From the NCBI RefSeq assembly GCF_003056305.1, contig NZ_PYVX01000001.1, positions 930,001 to 994,000 of the forward strand: a stretch of 64,000 nt of DNA. Direction: 5' to 3'. The DNA comes from Halomonas denitrificans (GTDB lineage: Bacteria; Pseudomonadota; Gammaproteobacteria; Pseudomonadales; Halomonadaceae). The notes under the pieces were generated by a model. The model was not told where the DNA came from, made no database searches, and was given only the letters and a program-made list of their open reading frames with translations. Each line of letters opens with the position of its first letter. The stretch's first letter is position 1. Below, piece after piece: positions 52,717 through 61,534 of the stretch. A program made the position numbers and the translations under genes.

Positions 52717-54855
52717 ATGTCCCCTCTCGCCCCCCCTGCCCTGGCCCGAGCCGTGGCCCTGGCCGCCGCCTCCACCGCCCTGCCGGCCCTGGCCGAGGAG
52801 ACCACCGACCTGGACAGCATCGTGGTGACCGCCGCCGGCTTCGAGCAGGCCATGAGCGAGGCGCCGGCCAGCATCTCGGTGATCACCCGCGAGGAGCTGG
52901 CGCAGAAGCGCGTGACGAGCCTCGCCGACGCGCTGCGCGGGGTGGAGGGGGTCGACGTGGGCGGCCAGGTCGGCAAGACCGGCGGGCGCAACATCCGCAT
53001 TCGCGGCCTGCCCAGCGACTACACCCTGATCCTGATCGACGGTCGCCGCCAGAATACCGCCGGCAGCGTCACCCCCAACGGCTTCGGCGAGACCGCCACC
53101 AGCTTCTTTCCGCCGGTCTCGAGCATCGAGCGCATCGAGGTGATCCGCGGCCCGATGTCGACCCTCTACGGCTCCGATGCCATGGGCGGGGTGATCAACA
53201 TCATCACCCGCCGGGTCGGCCGCGAGTGGGGCGGCACGGTCGAGGCCGAGGCGACGCTCAACGAGCATGACGAGTACGGCGACAGCCGCGCCACCAGCCT
53301 CTATGCCAGCGGGCCGCTGGTCGATGACACCCTGGGCCTGCAGGTGCGCTGGCGCCTCTACGATCGCGACGCCTCGAACCTGACCTACACCGAGGCGGAC
53401 GGCACCGAGGTGCCGGTCAGCCAGCGCGGCCCGAGCCCGGTGGAGGGCGACGTCTACAGCCTGGGCGCCAGACTCAGCCTGACCCCGAGCGCGGAGCACG
53501 ACCTGTGGCTCGACGCCGAGACCAGCCGCCAGCGCTACCACAACGACGACTGCCAGCTCGGCACCCTCGACGGGCGCACCCGCAGCTGCGCGCCCGACCC
53601 CGGCCAGGCCAAGGGCTACGCCGATGAGCTGCGCTTCGAGCGCGAGCAGCTGGCCATCGGCCATACCGGCCGCTTCGCCGCCGGCACCCTGGAGTCGAGC
53701 CTGATGCGCAACACTACCGAGACCGTGGGGCGCACCATTCCCGGCACCTTCGGTGAGCCCTATGCGGCCTTCCCGGGGATCGTCGGCGGCGACGCCCGCG
53801 AGCTCGAGACCACCAACACCGTGCTCGACAGCAAGTTCGTGATGCCGCTGGGCGATCACGTCACCACCCTCGGCGGCCAATGGATGGATGCCGAGCTGAC
53901 CGACGGCCTGGCCACCGAGGAGTTCGCACAGACCACCTGGGCGCTGTTCGTCGAGGACGAGTGGTGGCTCGCCGACGACTGGGCGCTGACCCTGGGCGGG
54001 CGCTACGACCATCACGACGCCTTCGGCAGCCAGTTCAACCCGCGCGGCTACCTGGTGTGGAGCGCCACGGAGCAGTGGACCCTCAAGGGCGGCATCAGCC
54101 GCGGCTACAAGACGCCGACGCTCAACGCCCTGCACGCCGGCATCAACGGCGTGACCGGCCAGGGCACGGTGCTGACCATCGGCAACCCCGACCTGGAGCC
54201 GGAGACCAGCACCAGCAGCGAACTCTCCGCCCAGTTCGACGACGGCGACGGCTTCATGGCCAGCGCCACGCTCTTCCACACCCGCTTCGACGACAAGATC
54301 GCCGCCGGACCGGATATCGTCGTCAGTGGCGACCCGGCGATCCCGGACGGCGTCTACGCCCGGGACATCAACGTCGACGAGGCCGAGACCCGGGGCCTCG
54401 AGCTGGCGACCCGCCTGCGCCTCGCCCCGGCCTGGCACCTGAGCGCCAACTACACCTACACCGACAGCGAGCAGAAGAGCGGCGAGCAGAAGGGGGAACC
54501 GCTGACCGACACCCCGGAGCACGCCGTCAACGCCACCCTGCGCTGGCAGGCCAGAGACAGACTCAGCACCTGGCTCTCCGGCGAGTATCGCAGCGAGCGC
54601 TATCGCGCCCGCGAACGGGTCCGCGGCGCTCCCTCCTTCGCCGACCTGGGCGACTTCGAGGCCTACGCGCTCTTCCACCTGGGCGGCAGCTACGCCCTGT
54701 CGAACGGCGTGACCCTGAGTGCCACCGTCTACAACCTGCTCGACAAGGACTTCGTCGACTATCGCGCCTACGACGATGGCCGGGAATACGGCAACGCCTA
54801 CGCCAACAGCGAGGAGGGGCGTCGGCTGTGGCTCTCCGCCCGCTACGCGTTCTGA
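52717..54855 (+). CDS. TonB-dependent outer-membrane receptor, CirA-like (siderophore uptake)
   Basis: A 712-residue receptor. A signal peptide (about 1-27, ending ALAEE) is followed by the TonB box-like DSIVVTA. The plug domain (about 40-165) has SISVITREELAQKR, DYTLILIDGRRQN and RGPMSTLYGSDAMGGVINIITRR, closely resembling E. coli CirA. The barrel ends in YAF. The ATG at 52717 follows AAGGAG; longer frames start before the Fur box. Iron control is indicated by the Fur boxes. The substrate is probably a catecholate siderophore or its breakdown product, by analogy. A terminator follows, then a LysR gene. Confidence 0.93.
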   Translation: MSPLAPPALARAVALAAASTALPALAEETTDLDSIVVTAAGFEQAMSEAPASISVITREELAQKRVTSLADALRGVEGVDVGGQVGKTGGRNIRIRGLPSDYTLILIDGRRQNTAGSVTPNGFGETATSFFPPVSSIERIEVIRGPMSTLYGSDAMGGVINIITRRVGREWGGTVEAEATLNEHDEYGDSRATSLYASGPLVDDTLGLQVRWRLYDRDASNLTYTEADGTEVPVSQRGPSPVEGDVYSLGARLSLTPSAEHDLWLDAETSRQRYHNDDCQLGTLDGRTRSCAPDPGQAKGYADELRFEREQLAIGHTGRFAAGTLESSLMRNTTETVGRTIPGTFGEPYAAFPGIVGGDARELETTNTVLDSKFVMPLGDHVTTLGGQWMDAELTDGLATEEFAQTTWALFVEDEWWLADDWALTLGGRYDHHDAFGSQFNPRGYLVWSATEQWTLKGGISRGYKTPTLNALHAGINGVTGQGTVLTIGNPDLEPETSTSSELSAQFDDGDGFMASATLFHTRFDDKIAAGPDIVVSGDPAIPDGVYARDINVDEAETRGLELATRLRLAPAWHLSANYTYTDSEQKSGEQKGEPLTDTPEHAVNATLRWQARDRLSTWLSGEYRSERYRARERVRGAPSFADLGDFEAYALFHLGGSYALSNGVTLSATVYNLLDKDFVDYRAYDDGREYGNAYANSEEGRRLWLSARYAF

Positions 54856-54888
54856 ACCGGCGTCGTGGTGCGCGATGATCTCGCTCGA

Positions 54889-54916
54889 GGGCCCCGGCAG
54901 CGCCGGGGCCCTTCAT
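54889..54916 (+). terminator. Terminator of the TonB receptor gene
   Basis: GGGCCCCGGC (54889-54898) and GCCGGGGCCC (54902-54911) form a 10-bp stem with a 3-base loop, followed by TTCATT. Confidence 0.88.
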
Positions 54917-54918
54917 TA

Positions 54919-54935
54919 ATGAGATTAAATCTCAT
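54919..54935 (+). promoter_or_regulatory. Palindromic site upstream of LysR gene
   Basis: ATGAGATT-A-AATCTCAT is a perfect 8+1+8 palindrome of the T-N11-A type used by LysR proteins. It lies 85 bp upstream of the LysR start at 55020, in an AT-rich stretch, and may be its autoregulatory site. Confidence 0.65.
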
Positions 54936-55019
54936 AAGATAACCACTTTCATCTTTGCGCCCGCGTCCCCGCCATCCCGGGGCGGACCCTCCGCCGCGCT
55001 CCTTTCCAGGGCTTCGAGC

Positions 55020-55934
55020 ATGCACGATTTCGACGAGCTGGCCGCCTTCGACGCCGTCATGGCCACGGGCAGCCTGACCCTCAGCGCCCGCGAGCTGGAC
55101 GTGGCCAAATCGACCCTGAGCCGACGCATCAGCCAGCTGGAGACGCGCCTGGGCCAGCCGCTGCTGCGTCGTCAGGCCAACCGCCTGATTCCCACCGAGG
55201 CGGGGCTGCTGTTCCACGACTACTGCCGCGACATGCTGGCCCTGGCCACCCGCAGCCGCGAGGCGCTGGCCGAACTCTCCGAGACGATCAGCGGTCGCCT
55301 CTCCCTGGAGGTCCACGGCGCCCTGGCGCGCTGCTGGCTGGCCCCGGTCGTCGACGCCTTCCTGGCGCGGCATCCCGACGTGGAACTCTCGCTGCACGCC
55401 CGGGAGGTGGCGCCCCGGGTGCCCGACAGCCACCGCCTGCATGTCTGGCTGGGGCCCGTGCCGCCCACCGAGCTCAAGGCGGAGTCGCTGGGGCAGCTGA
55501 CGCGCGGGCTCTACGCCCACCCGAACTATTTGGCCCGCCACGGCATGCCATCGCATCCCCGGGCGCTGGCCGAGCACGCCTGGATCGATCTGCTCGGCCA
55601 CAGCCGTCGCGGCCTCAGGCTCCACCACGCCGAACAGGGCAGCGTGCACTTCCGCCCGCCGCGCTCGCGGCTGAGCGTCGACCTGACGCTGCTGCACGTC
55701 GACGCCATCGCCCGCGGACAGGGCATCGGCCTGCTGCCCCACTGGCTCGTCGAACAGCGCGAGGCCCACCACCCGGGCGACCTGGTGCCCTGCCTGCCCG
55801 AGTGGCAGGCGGCGCCGCTGCCGGTCACCCTGCTCTCGGCCTACGGTCACCAGCCGCGGCGGGTCGCCACCCTGATCGAGACCCTGCGCCGCGAGGTTCC
55901 CGAGGCCTGGCGCTCGCCGGTCCCGGCCGCCTGA
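55020..55934 (+). CDS. LysR-family transcriptional regulator
   Basis: A 304-residue regulator. The helix-turn-helix at about 1-60 (FDAVMATGSLTLSARELDVAKSTLSRRISQLE) is followed by an effector domain to about 295. AGGG lies upstream of the ATG. It follows the TonB receptor in the same direction but beyond a terminator. A 17-bp palindrome at 54919 may be its own operator. The 260 bases that follow hold no gene. The target is unknown. Confidence 0.92.
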   Translation: MHDFDELAAFDAVMATGSLTLSARELDVAKSTLSRRISQLETRLGQPLLRRQANRLIPTEAGLLFHDYCRDMLALATRSREALAELSETISGRLSLEVHGALARCWLAPVVDAFLARHPDVELSLHAREVAPRVPDSHRLHVWLGPVPPTELKAESLGQLTRGLYAHPNYLARHGMPSHPRALAEHAWIDLLGHSRRGLRLHHAEQGSVHFRPPRSRLSVDLTLLHVDAIARGQGIGLLPHWLVEQREAHHPGDLVPCLPEWQAAPLPVTLLSAYGHQPRRVATLIETLRREVPEAWRSPVPAA

Positions 55935-56197
55935 GCCCCGGACGATTCAGGGCGCGATGGTTCTGGCTCTTCCTCGTCACGGCGGTCTACGCTCACTAGG
56001 CTGGCGTTTCGATCCTTGGCCCTGTCCCGTCGCGCTGTGGTTAGCCACGCCACAGGGCCATTATTTCCCCGCGATTCCCCCGACGCCCCTCGATCCGACG
56101 CCCTGCGGCGGCCTCGCTGCGCCCCCTGGGGAGCCACCCGCACGCCGCGTACCACCCAACCGCCCCCGGTCCGATGGCCGCCACCCGGGAGACCCGC

Positions 56198-57361
56198 ATG
56201 TCGCTATCACGCCACCCGCTTGCCGCCGCCCTGCTGCTCGCGGGCGCCCTGGTCGCCGGGCCTGCGCTCGCCGCGGAAGTGATCGCCCAGCGCCTCGCGA
56301 CCGAGCACCATGAGCTGCGCCTTGAGCGCCTGGCCACGGGGCTCGAGCATCCCTGGGCGGTGGCCGAGCTGCCGGACGGGGGCTGGCTCGTCACCGAGCG
56401 GCCGGGGCGGCTCGTGCGCATCGACACGGACGGCCGCCAGACGCGCCTGTCCGGCGTCCCCGAGGTCGCCGCCGGCCACCAGGGCGGGCTCCTGGATGTC
56501 GTCCTGCATCCGGACTTCGGCCGGGAGACGGACCGGGGCGAGAACCGCGACTGGGTCTATCTCACCTGGAGCAAGGCGGGGCCCGGCGGCCACGCCACCG
56601 CCCTCTCCCGCGGGCGGCTCCAGGGCGACGCCCTGGTCGACCTGGAGACGCTCTTCGTCCAGAACCGCTTCGTGCCGACCCGCCACCACTACGGCTCGCG
56701 CCTGGCCTGGCGCGCGGACGGCACCCTGCTGATGAGCATCGGCGAGCGCGGCCGCCCGCCACGCGCCCAGGACGGCGGCGATCACACCGGAAGCTTCGTG
56801 CGCCTCACCGAGGACGGCGGCGTGCCGGCGGACAACCCCTTCGTCGACGATGCGGCCGTGCTCGACGAGATCTTCACCCTGGGCCACCGCAATCCCCAGG
56901 GGCTGACCGTGGCGGCGGACGGCACCGCCTGGAGCACCGAGCACGGCCCGCGCACCGGCGACGAGCTCAACCGCCTGGTCGCCGGCGAGAACTACGGCTG
57001 GCCGCGGGTCAGCCGCGGCAACGACTACGCCACCAACCAGCCCATCGGCCTCGACAGCGCGCCGGGCATGCGCGCCCCCGTGCACGTCTTCGCCGGCCGC
57101 TTCGCCCCCTCGGGCCTCGCCGAGGTGGGGGGCGAGGCCTTCCCCGCCTGGCGCGGCGACCTGCTGGCCGGCGGGCTGCGCAGCGAGCAGCTGGTGCGCC
57201 TGTCGCTGTCGGGCGACCGCGTGGTCGAGCGCGAGGTGATCCTCGAGGGAGAGATCGGCCGCATCCGCGATGTCCGCCTGGCCCGGGACGGCACCCTGTT
57301 GCTGCTTAGCGACAGTTCCGACGGCGGCCTCTACCGCCTTCGCCCCGCGACCGACGACTGA
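56198..57361 (+). CDS. PQQ-dependent aldose sugar dehydrogenase, YliI/Asd-like
   Basis: A 387-residue periplasmic six-bladed propeller of the soluble glucose dehydrogenase family. The signal peptide ends near ALAAE (about 27). Family segments are LEHPWAVAELPDGGWLVTERPG (quoted in part), HQGGLLDVVLHPDFG with the catalytic-type His, GHRNPQGL, and EHGPRTGDELNRL...GENYGWP. GGGAG precedes the ATG at 56198. It would oxidise aldoses with PQQ and pass electrons to the respiratory chain. No PQQ synthesis genes are in the window. Confidence 0.9.
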   Translation: MSLSRHPLAAALLLAGALVAGPALAAEVIAQRLATEHHELRLERLATGLEHPWAVAELPDGGWLVTERPGRLVRIDTDGRQTRLSGVPEVAAGHQGGLLDVVLHPDFGRETDRGENRDWVYLTWSKAGPGGHATALSRGRLQGDALVDLETLFVQNRFVPTRHHYGSRLAWRADGTLLMSIGERGRPPRAQDGGDHTGSFVRLTEDGGVPADNPFVDDAAVLDEIFTLGHRNPQGLTVAADGTAWSTEHGPRTGDELNRLVAGENYGWPRVSRGNDYATNQPIGLDSAPGMRAPVHVFAGRFAPSGLAEVGGEAFPAWRGDLLAGGLRSEQLVRLSLSGDRVVEREVILEGEIGRIRDVRLARDGTLLLLSDSSDGGLYRLRPATDD

Positions 57362-57464
57362 TCGCCGCCCGCGCCGACACCTCGTCGACATGCCTCCAAA
57401 CCCCCGCCCAGGCCCCGCCGCTGGGGGCCTCGCGCCCCCCGGAACGCTGCCGGCATGCGACCAA

Positions 57465-57503
57465 AGTGGCGCCCGCCGCCGGGCACATCCGGGCACTTTT
57501 TTT
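57465..57503 (+). terminator. Possible terminator after the sugar dehydrogenase gene
   Basis: AGTG...CCCG (57465-57475, with a 3-base bulge) pairs with CGGGCACT (57490-57497), and the final T begins a run of seven T. The stem is imperfect but the U-tract is strong. It lies about 100 bases after the stop codon. Confidence 0.6.
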
Positions 57504-57577
57504 GCTAGGCTCGAAGGCCTCCTTCCGCCCGTTTCGGCGCCACCGAGGCTAATCCTACTTAGCCTGATGCGGGTTTT

Positions 57578-57599
57578 TATTTGAATGGTCATTCAAATA
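57578..57599 (+). promoter_or_regulatory. 22-bp palindromic operator upstream of proVWX (BetI-like)
   Basis: Half-sites TATTTGAATG and CATTCAAATA flank a 2-bp centre (GT) without mismatch. The site lies about 150 bp before the proV start, in an otherwise gene-free stretch (57362-57745). Its size and TTGAA..TTCAA core recall TetR-family operators, including those of BetI. It may control the betaine transporter operon. Confidence 0.7.
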
Positions 57600-57745
57600 C
57601 CGCTAGGGTAGAGCGCACTTCTTCGTCGCCTGATGCCGCGGTCAACGGTACCGCATGGCACAGTTACGTCTTAATTTTGCGTCACTTCACTCGACCCTTC
57701 GGCCCTCCCCGCCGAACCGACGGGAGCCGACAAAAGGCAGAGCCA

Positions 57746-58948
57746 ATGAACGAGAATCGAAACGTCAAGATTCGGGTGCGCAACCTGAGCAAGGTCTTCG
57801 GCAACCAGCCCAAGAAGGCCCTCGAACTGCGCGACCAGGGACAGAAGCGTCCCGAGATCCTCGACAAGACCGGCCAGACCCTGGGCCTGTCCAACATCGA
57901 CTTCGATGTCTACGAGGGTGAACTCCTGGTGATCATGGGGCTGTCCGGGTCCGGCAAGTCGACCCTGATTCGCTGCCTCAACCGCCTGATCGAGCCCACC
58001 GAGGGCGAGATCGTCATCGACGGCGAGGACATTCCTCAGCTGGAGGACAAGGCGCTGCTCGAGTGCCGCCGTCGGCACTTCTCCATGGTGTTCCAGAACT
58101 TCGCCCTCTTCCCCCATCGCACGGTGCAGCAGAACGCCGAGTTCGGCCTCGAGATCCGCGGCGTGGAGCCCGTCGAGCGGGCCGACATCGCCAAGAAGGC
58201 GCTCAAGCAGGTGGGCCTCGACGGGTGGGAAGACGCCTATCCCAACCAGCTCTCCGGCGGCATGCAGCAGCGCGTGGGCCTGGCCCGGGCGCTGGCCAAC
58301 GACTCCACCGTGCTGCTGATGGACGAGGCCTTCTCGGCCCTCGACCCGCTGATCCGCGGCGACATGCAACAGGAGCTGCTCGAGCTGCAGCACCGCATGC
58401 AGAAGACCACGGTGTTCATCACCCACGACCTGGACGAGGCGCTGAACATCGGCGATCGCATCATCCTGCTCAAGGATGGCGAGATCGTGCAGATCGGCAC
58501 GCCGGAGGAGATCCTCACCAACCCGGCCGACGAGTACGTCGAGCGCTTCATCGAAGGCGTCGACATGTCGAAGATCCTCACCGCCGAGCACGCCATGCGC
58601 CCGGTGCGCGCCACCGCCCGCGAGGATGACGGCCCGCGCACCACGCTGCGCAAGATGAGCGAGCACGGCCTGGACTCCATCTACGTGACCGGCCGCGACC
58701 GTACCCTCAAGGGCCTGGTGGAGGTCGATGCCCTCGAGCAGGCCGCCCAGGAGGGCAAGGACCACATCCGCGACGTGATGACCCAGGACTTCCGCACCGT
58801 CGGCCCCGAGGAGCCCCTGCACAACCTCTTCGCCATGTTCAGCGAGAAGAGCTTCCCCATCGCCGTGGTGGATGCCGAGAAGCGGCTGCAGGGCGTGGTG
58901 GTCAAGGGCGCCGTCCTCGATGAACTGGCACAGGCAGGAGACAAGTAA
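57746..58948 (+). CDS. proV: Glycine betaine/proline ABC transporter ATP-binding protein with CBS domains
   Basis: A 400-residue ATPase. Walker A GLSGSGKS is at 65-72, followed by the Q-loop VFQNFALFPHR, the signature LSGGMQQRVGLARAL, Walker B LLMDEAFSALDPL and the switch His in ITHDLDEA. Two CBS domains (about 275-398) follow, as in ProV/OpuAA, where they sense ionic strength. The start at 57746 gives the normal family N-terminus (IRVRNLSKVFG); the longer frame from 57581 would read through the operator. Its stop overlaps proW by one base (TAATG). Confidence 0.95.
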   Translation: MNENRNVKIRVRNLSKVFGNQPKKALELRDQGQKRPEILDKTGQTLGLSNIDFDVYEGELLVIMGLSGSGKSTLIRCLNRLIEPTEGEIVIDGEDIPQLEDKALLECRRRHFSMVFQNFALFPHRTVQQNAEFGLEIRGVEPVERADIAKKALKQVGLDGWEDAYPNQLSGGMQQRVGLARALANDSTVLLMDEAFSALDPLIRGDMQQELLELQHRMQKTTVFITHDLDEALNIGDRIILLKDGEIVQIGTPEEILTNPADEYVERFIEGVDMSKILTAEHAMRPVRATAREDDGPRTTLRKMSEHGLDSIYVTGRDRTLKGLVEVDALEQAAQEGKDHIRDVMTQDFRTVGPEEPLHNLFAMFSEKSFPIAVVDAEKRLQGVVVKGAVLDELAQAGDK

Positions 58949-59787
58949 TGGCTATCGAAATCCCGAGCATTCCGCTTGGCCAGTGGATCGAAGGCGGTCT
59001 CGACTGGCTGACCACTGAATATTCCGGCGTCACCCGCGGCATCTCGCGGGTCACCCAGACCGGCATCGACGGGCTCAACGACGCCCTGTTCTGGCTGCCG
59101 CCCTGGGCCCTGCTGCTGATCATCGTCGGCCTGTGCTGGTGGGTCTCGAGCCACCGCCTGGCGATCGGCGCGGCGCTGGGCATGGCGCTGATCTGGAACC
59201 TCGACCTCTGGGACCCGATGATCGAGACCCTGACCCTGGTGGTGATCGCCACCCTGGTCGCGGTGGTCATCGCGCTGCCGGTCGGCATCGCCGCGGCCCT
59301 CTCCGAGCGGCTCTACCGGACGATCATGCCGGTGCTGGACTTCATGCAGACCATGCCCGCGTTCGTCTACCTGATTCCGGCAATCCCGTTCTTCGGCATC
59401 GGCTCGGTATCGGCGATCTTCGCCACGGTGATCTTCTCCATGCCGCCGGCGATCCGCTTCACCACCCTGGGCATCCGCCAGGTGCCCAAGGACCTGATCG
59501 AGGCCGCCGACGCCTACGGCGCCACCCGCAGCCAGAAGCTGCTCAAGGTCCAGCTGCCGCTGTCGCTGCCCACGGTGATGGCCGGCATCAACCAGACCAT
59601 CATGCTGGCCCTCTCCATGGTGGTGATCGCCGCCATGATCGGCGCCGATGGCCTGGGCAGCGAGGTATGGCGCGCCATCCAGCGCCTGCGTCCGGGCGAC
59701 GGCTTCGAGGCCGGCATCGCCGTGGTGATCCTGGCCATGCTGCTCGACCGCGTGACCCAGTCGCTGCGCAAGGGCCGCAAGGGCTGA
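58948..59787 (+). CDS. proW: Glycine betaine/proline ABC transporter permease
   Basis: A 279-residue inner-membrane permease with about six helices. The EAA-type loop is EAADAYGATRSQKLLKVQLPLSLPTVMAGINQTIM (quoted in part), which docks on ProV. The C-terminus is charged. It overlaps proV by one base and is followed after 92 bases by proX, completing a betaine importer. Confidence 0.95.
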   Translation: MAIEIPSIPLGQWIEGGLDWLTTEYSGVTRGISRVTQTGIDGLNDALFWLPPWALLLIIVGLCWWVSSHRLAIGAALGMALIWNLDLWDPMIETLTLVVIATLVAVVIALPVGIAAALSERLYRTIMPVLDFMQTMPAFVYLIPAIPFFGIGSVSAIFATVIFSMPPAIRFTTLGIRQVPKDLIEAADAYGATRSQKLLKVQLPLSLPTVMAGINQTIMLALSMVVIAAMIGADGLGSEVWRAIQRLRPGDGFEAGIAVVILAMLLDRVTQSLRKGRKG

Positions 59788-59879
59788 AGACTCAGACGTA
59801 TGTCGTAGAGGCCCGCCCTTGAAAGCCCGCGGGCGGCGCCTCAGGTCTAACCGTTACACACGCGAAAGAAGGACTACAG

Positions 59880-60758
59880 ATGACTCAGCAACCGCTTAGC
59901 CGCCGTATCCGTGCCGCCAGCCTCGCCCTGATCGCCGGGACCGGCCTCGCCGCCGGCGCCGCCCAGGCCGAGGAGAAGGGCACCGTCGAACTGGCCTACG
60001 TCGAGTGGGCCTCCGAAGTCGCGTCCACCAACGTCATCGCCGCCGTGCTGGAGCAGGCCGGTTACGAGGTAGAGCTGACCTCGCTCTCCGCCGCCGCCAT
60101 GTTCCAGGCACTCTCCACCGGCGACGCCGACGCCATCGTCGCCGCCTGGCTGCCGACCACCCACGCCGACTACATGGAGCGCGTGGGCGACAGCGTCGAC
60201 GACCTGGGGCCCAACCTCGAGGGCACCAAGCTGGGGCTGGTCGTGCCGGCCTACACCGACGTCGACTCCATTGCCGAGCTCGACGCCAACGCCGACGCCT
60301 TCGACGGCACCATCACCGGCATCGATCCGGGCGCTGGCCTGATGAGCCTCACCGAGGAGGTCGTCGAGAGCTACGATCTCGAGGAAGTGGACCTGCAGAG
60401 CGGCAGCGGCGCCACCATGACCGCGGCCCTGGACAGCGCCATCAAGAACGAGCAGGACATTGTGGTCACCGGCTGGACCCCGCACTGGATGTTCGCCCGC
60501 TGGGACCTCAAGTACCTCGAGGACCCCAAGAACGTCTACGGCGGTGCCGAGCAGATCAACACCGTTGCGCGCGAGGGGCTGAAGGAGGACATGCCGGGGG
60601 CCTACGCCATCCTGGACGCCTTCGAATGGACCCCCGAGCAGATGGGCGAGGTCATGCTGATGAACCAGTCTGGCGATGCCGAGCCCTACGAGAACGCCAA
60701 GCAGTGGGTCGCCGAGAACCAGGACGTGGTGCAAGAGTGGCTGCCGGCCGAGAGCTGA
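59880..60758 (+). CDS. proX: Glycine betaine-binding periplasmic protein
   Basis: A 292-residue OpuAC-family substrate-binding protein. The signal peptide ends near QAEEKG (about 30). Aromatic residues likely to form the betaine cage lie in VEWASE, AAWLPTTHADYM and TGWTPHWMFARWDLKYL. AAAGAAGGA precedes the ATG. It is the last gene of proVWX and is followed by a strong terminator. The order and spacing match an osmoprotectant uptake operon. Confidence 0.93.
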   Translation: MTQQPLSRRIRAASLALIAGTGLAAGAAQAEEKGTVELAYVEWASEVASTNVIAAVLEQAGYEVELTSLSAAAMFQALSTGDADAIVAAWLPTTHADYMERVGDSVDDLGPNLEGTKLGLVVPAYTDVDSIAELDANADAFDGTITGIDPGAGLMSLTEEVVESYDLEEVDLQSGSGATMTAALDSAIKNEQDIVVTGWTPHWMFARWDLKYLEDPKNVYGGAEQINTVAREGLKEDMPGAYAILDAFEWTPEQMGEVMLMNQSGDAEPYENAKQWVAENQDVVQEWLPAES

Positions 60759-60796
60759 TACGCCGCCACGCCGTCACCCTGTGACGCGCGGAAGAC

Positions 60797-60831
60797 AAGG
60801 GGGAGAGTCCGATCGGGCTCTCCCCCTTTCG
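60797..60831 (+). terminator. Terminator of proVWX
   Basis: AAGGGGGAGAG (60797-60807) and CTCTCCCCCTT (60818-60828) form an 11-bp stem with a 10-base loop, followed by TCGTT. Confidence 0.88.
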
Positions 60832-61063
60832 TTGGTGCGCCCGACATGGCGGCCGGTGCCCCACGGTTATCAGATGCATTAGTCTTGATTAAAATGCGCT
60901 ATTGGACACCAATCTGTCGCGTTTCGCATACGCTTAATGGGCCGATGGTGTAGGGTAGGCGCCGATTGACGGCAAGTTACGTTGAAATCGGCCCATGCCC
61001 AAACACCCTTGACCGTCCACACTTGACGTGAAAGTAGCCGACCCCACCAGGAGGAGCGCAGGC
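60832..61063. other. Non-coding region before uspA-bcct
   Basis: No gene is seen between the proVWX terminator and uspA. A small perfect repeat ATTGG-ACA-CCAAT (60902-60914) and an AT-richer stretch around 60885-60945 probably mark the uspA promoter; I cannot assign -35 and -10 with confidence. Confidence 0.4.
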
Positions 61064-61492
61064 ATGTTCAAGAAAATCATGGTGCCAGTGGATCTGGCCC
61101 ACCTCGACGTGATCGAGCCATCGCTGAAGATCGTCGCCGACCAGGCGAAGCACTACGACGCCGAAGTCTGCTACGTCGGCATCACCGCCACCACGCCGGG
61201 CTCCGTGGCCCGCACGCCGGAAGAGTACACCGAGAAGCTCGAGGCCTTCGCCCAGGAGCGCGCCAAGGTCCACGGCCAGCCGGTCAGCACCCACACCATC
61301 GTCAGCCCCGACCCCATCGCCGATCTCGACGACGACCTCATCGAGGCCATCGACAAGGTGGGCGCCGACCTGGTGATCATGCCGACCCACCCGCCCAAGC
61401 ACCTGGATGCGATCATCCCCTCCCACGGCGGCAAGGTGGCGACCCACACCAAGGCATCGGTCTTCCTGGTGCGCCCGGGCGCCGGCGAGTGA
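61064..61492 (+). CDS. Universal stress protein (UspA family) linked to a BCCT carrier
   Basis: A 142-residue UspA-fold protein starting MFKKIMVPVDL; AGGAGGAG lies upstream, and an in-frame ATG at 61028 is less likely. The fold ends in KASVFLVRPG. The usual ATP-binding Gly-x2-Gly-x9-Gly-Ser is not recognisable (region MPTHPPKHLDAIIPSHGGKV), so nucleotide binding may be altered. It precedes the BCCT carrier gene by 42 bases. In Halomonas elongata the UspA protein TeaD regulates the ectoine transporter TeaABC; a similar control of the BCCT carrier is a fair inference. Confidence 0.88.
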   Translation: MFKKIMVPVDLAHLDVIEPSLKIVADQAKHYDAEVCYVGITATTPGSVARTPEEYTEKLEAFAQERAKVHGQPVSTHTIVSPDPIADLDDDLIEAIDKVGADLVIMPTHPPKHLDAIIPSHGGKVATHTKASVFLVRPGAGE

Positions 61493-61534
61493 CCGTGACG
61501 ACACACACACCGATAATCGCAAGGGAGACGTCTA

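Noticed and set aside
52705..54678. A 657-codon minus-strand frame opposite the TonB receptor
   Set aside because: Antisense shadow of a motif-complete receptor gene.
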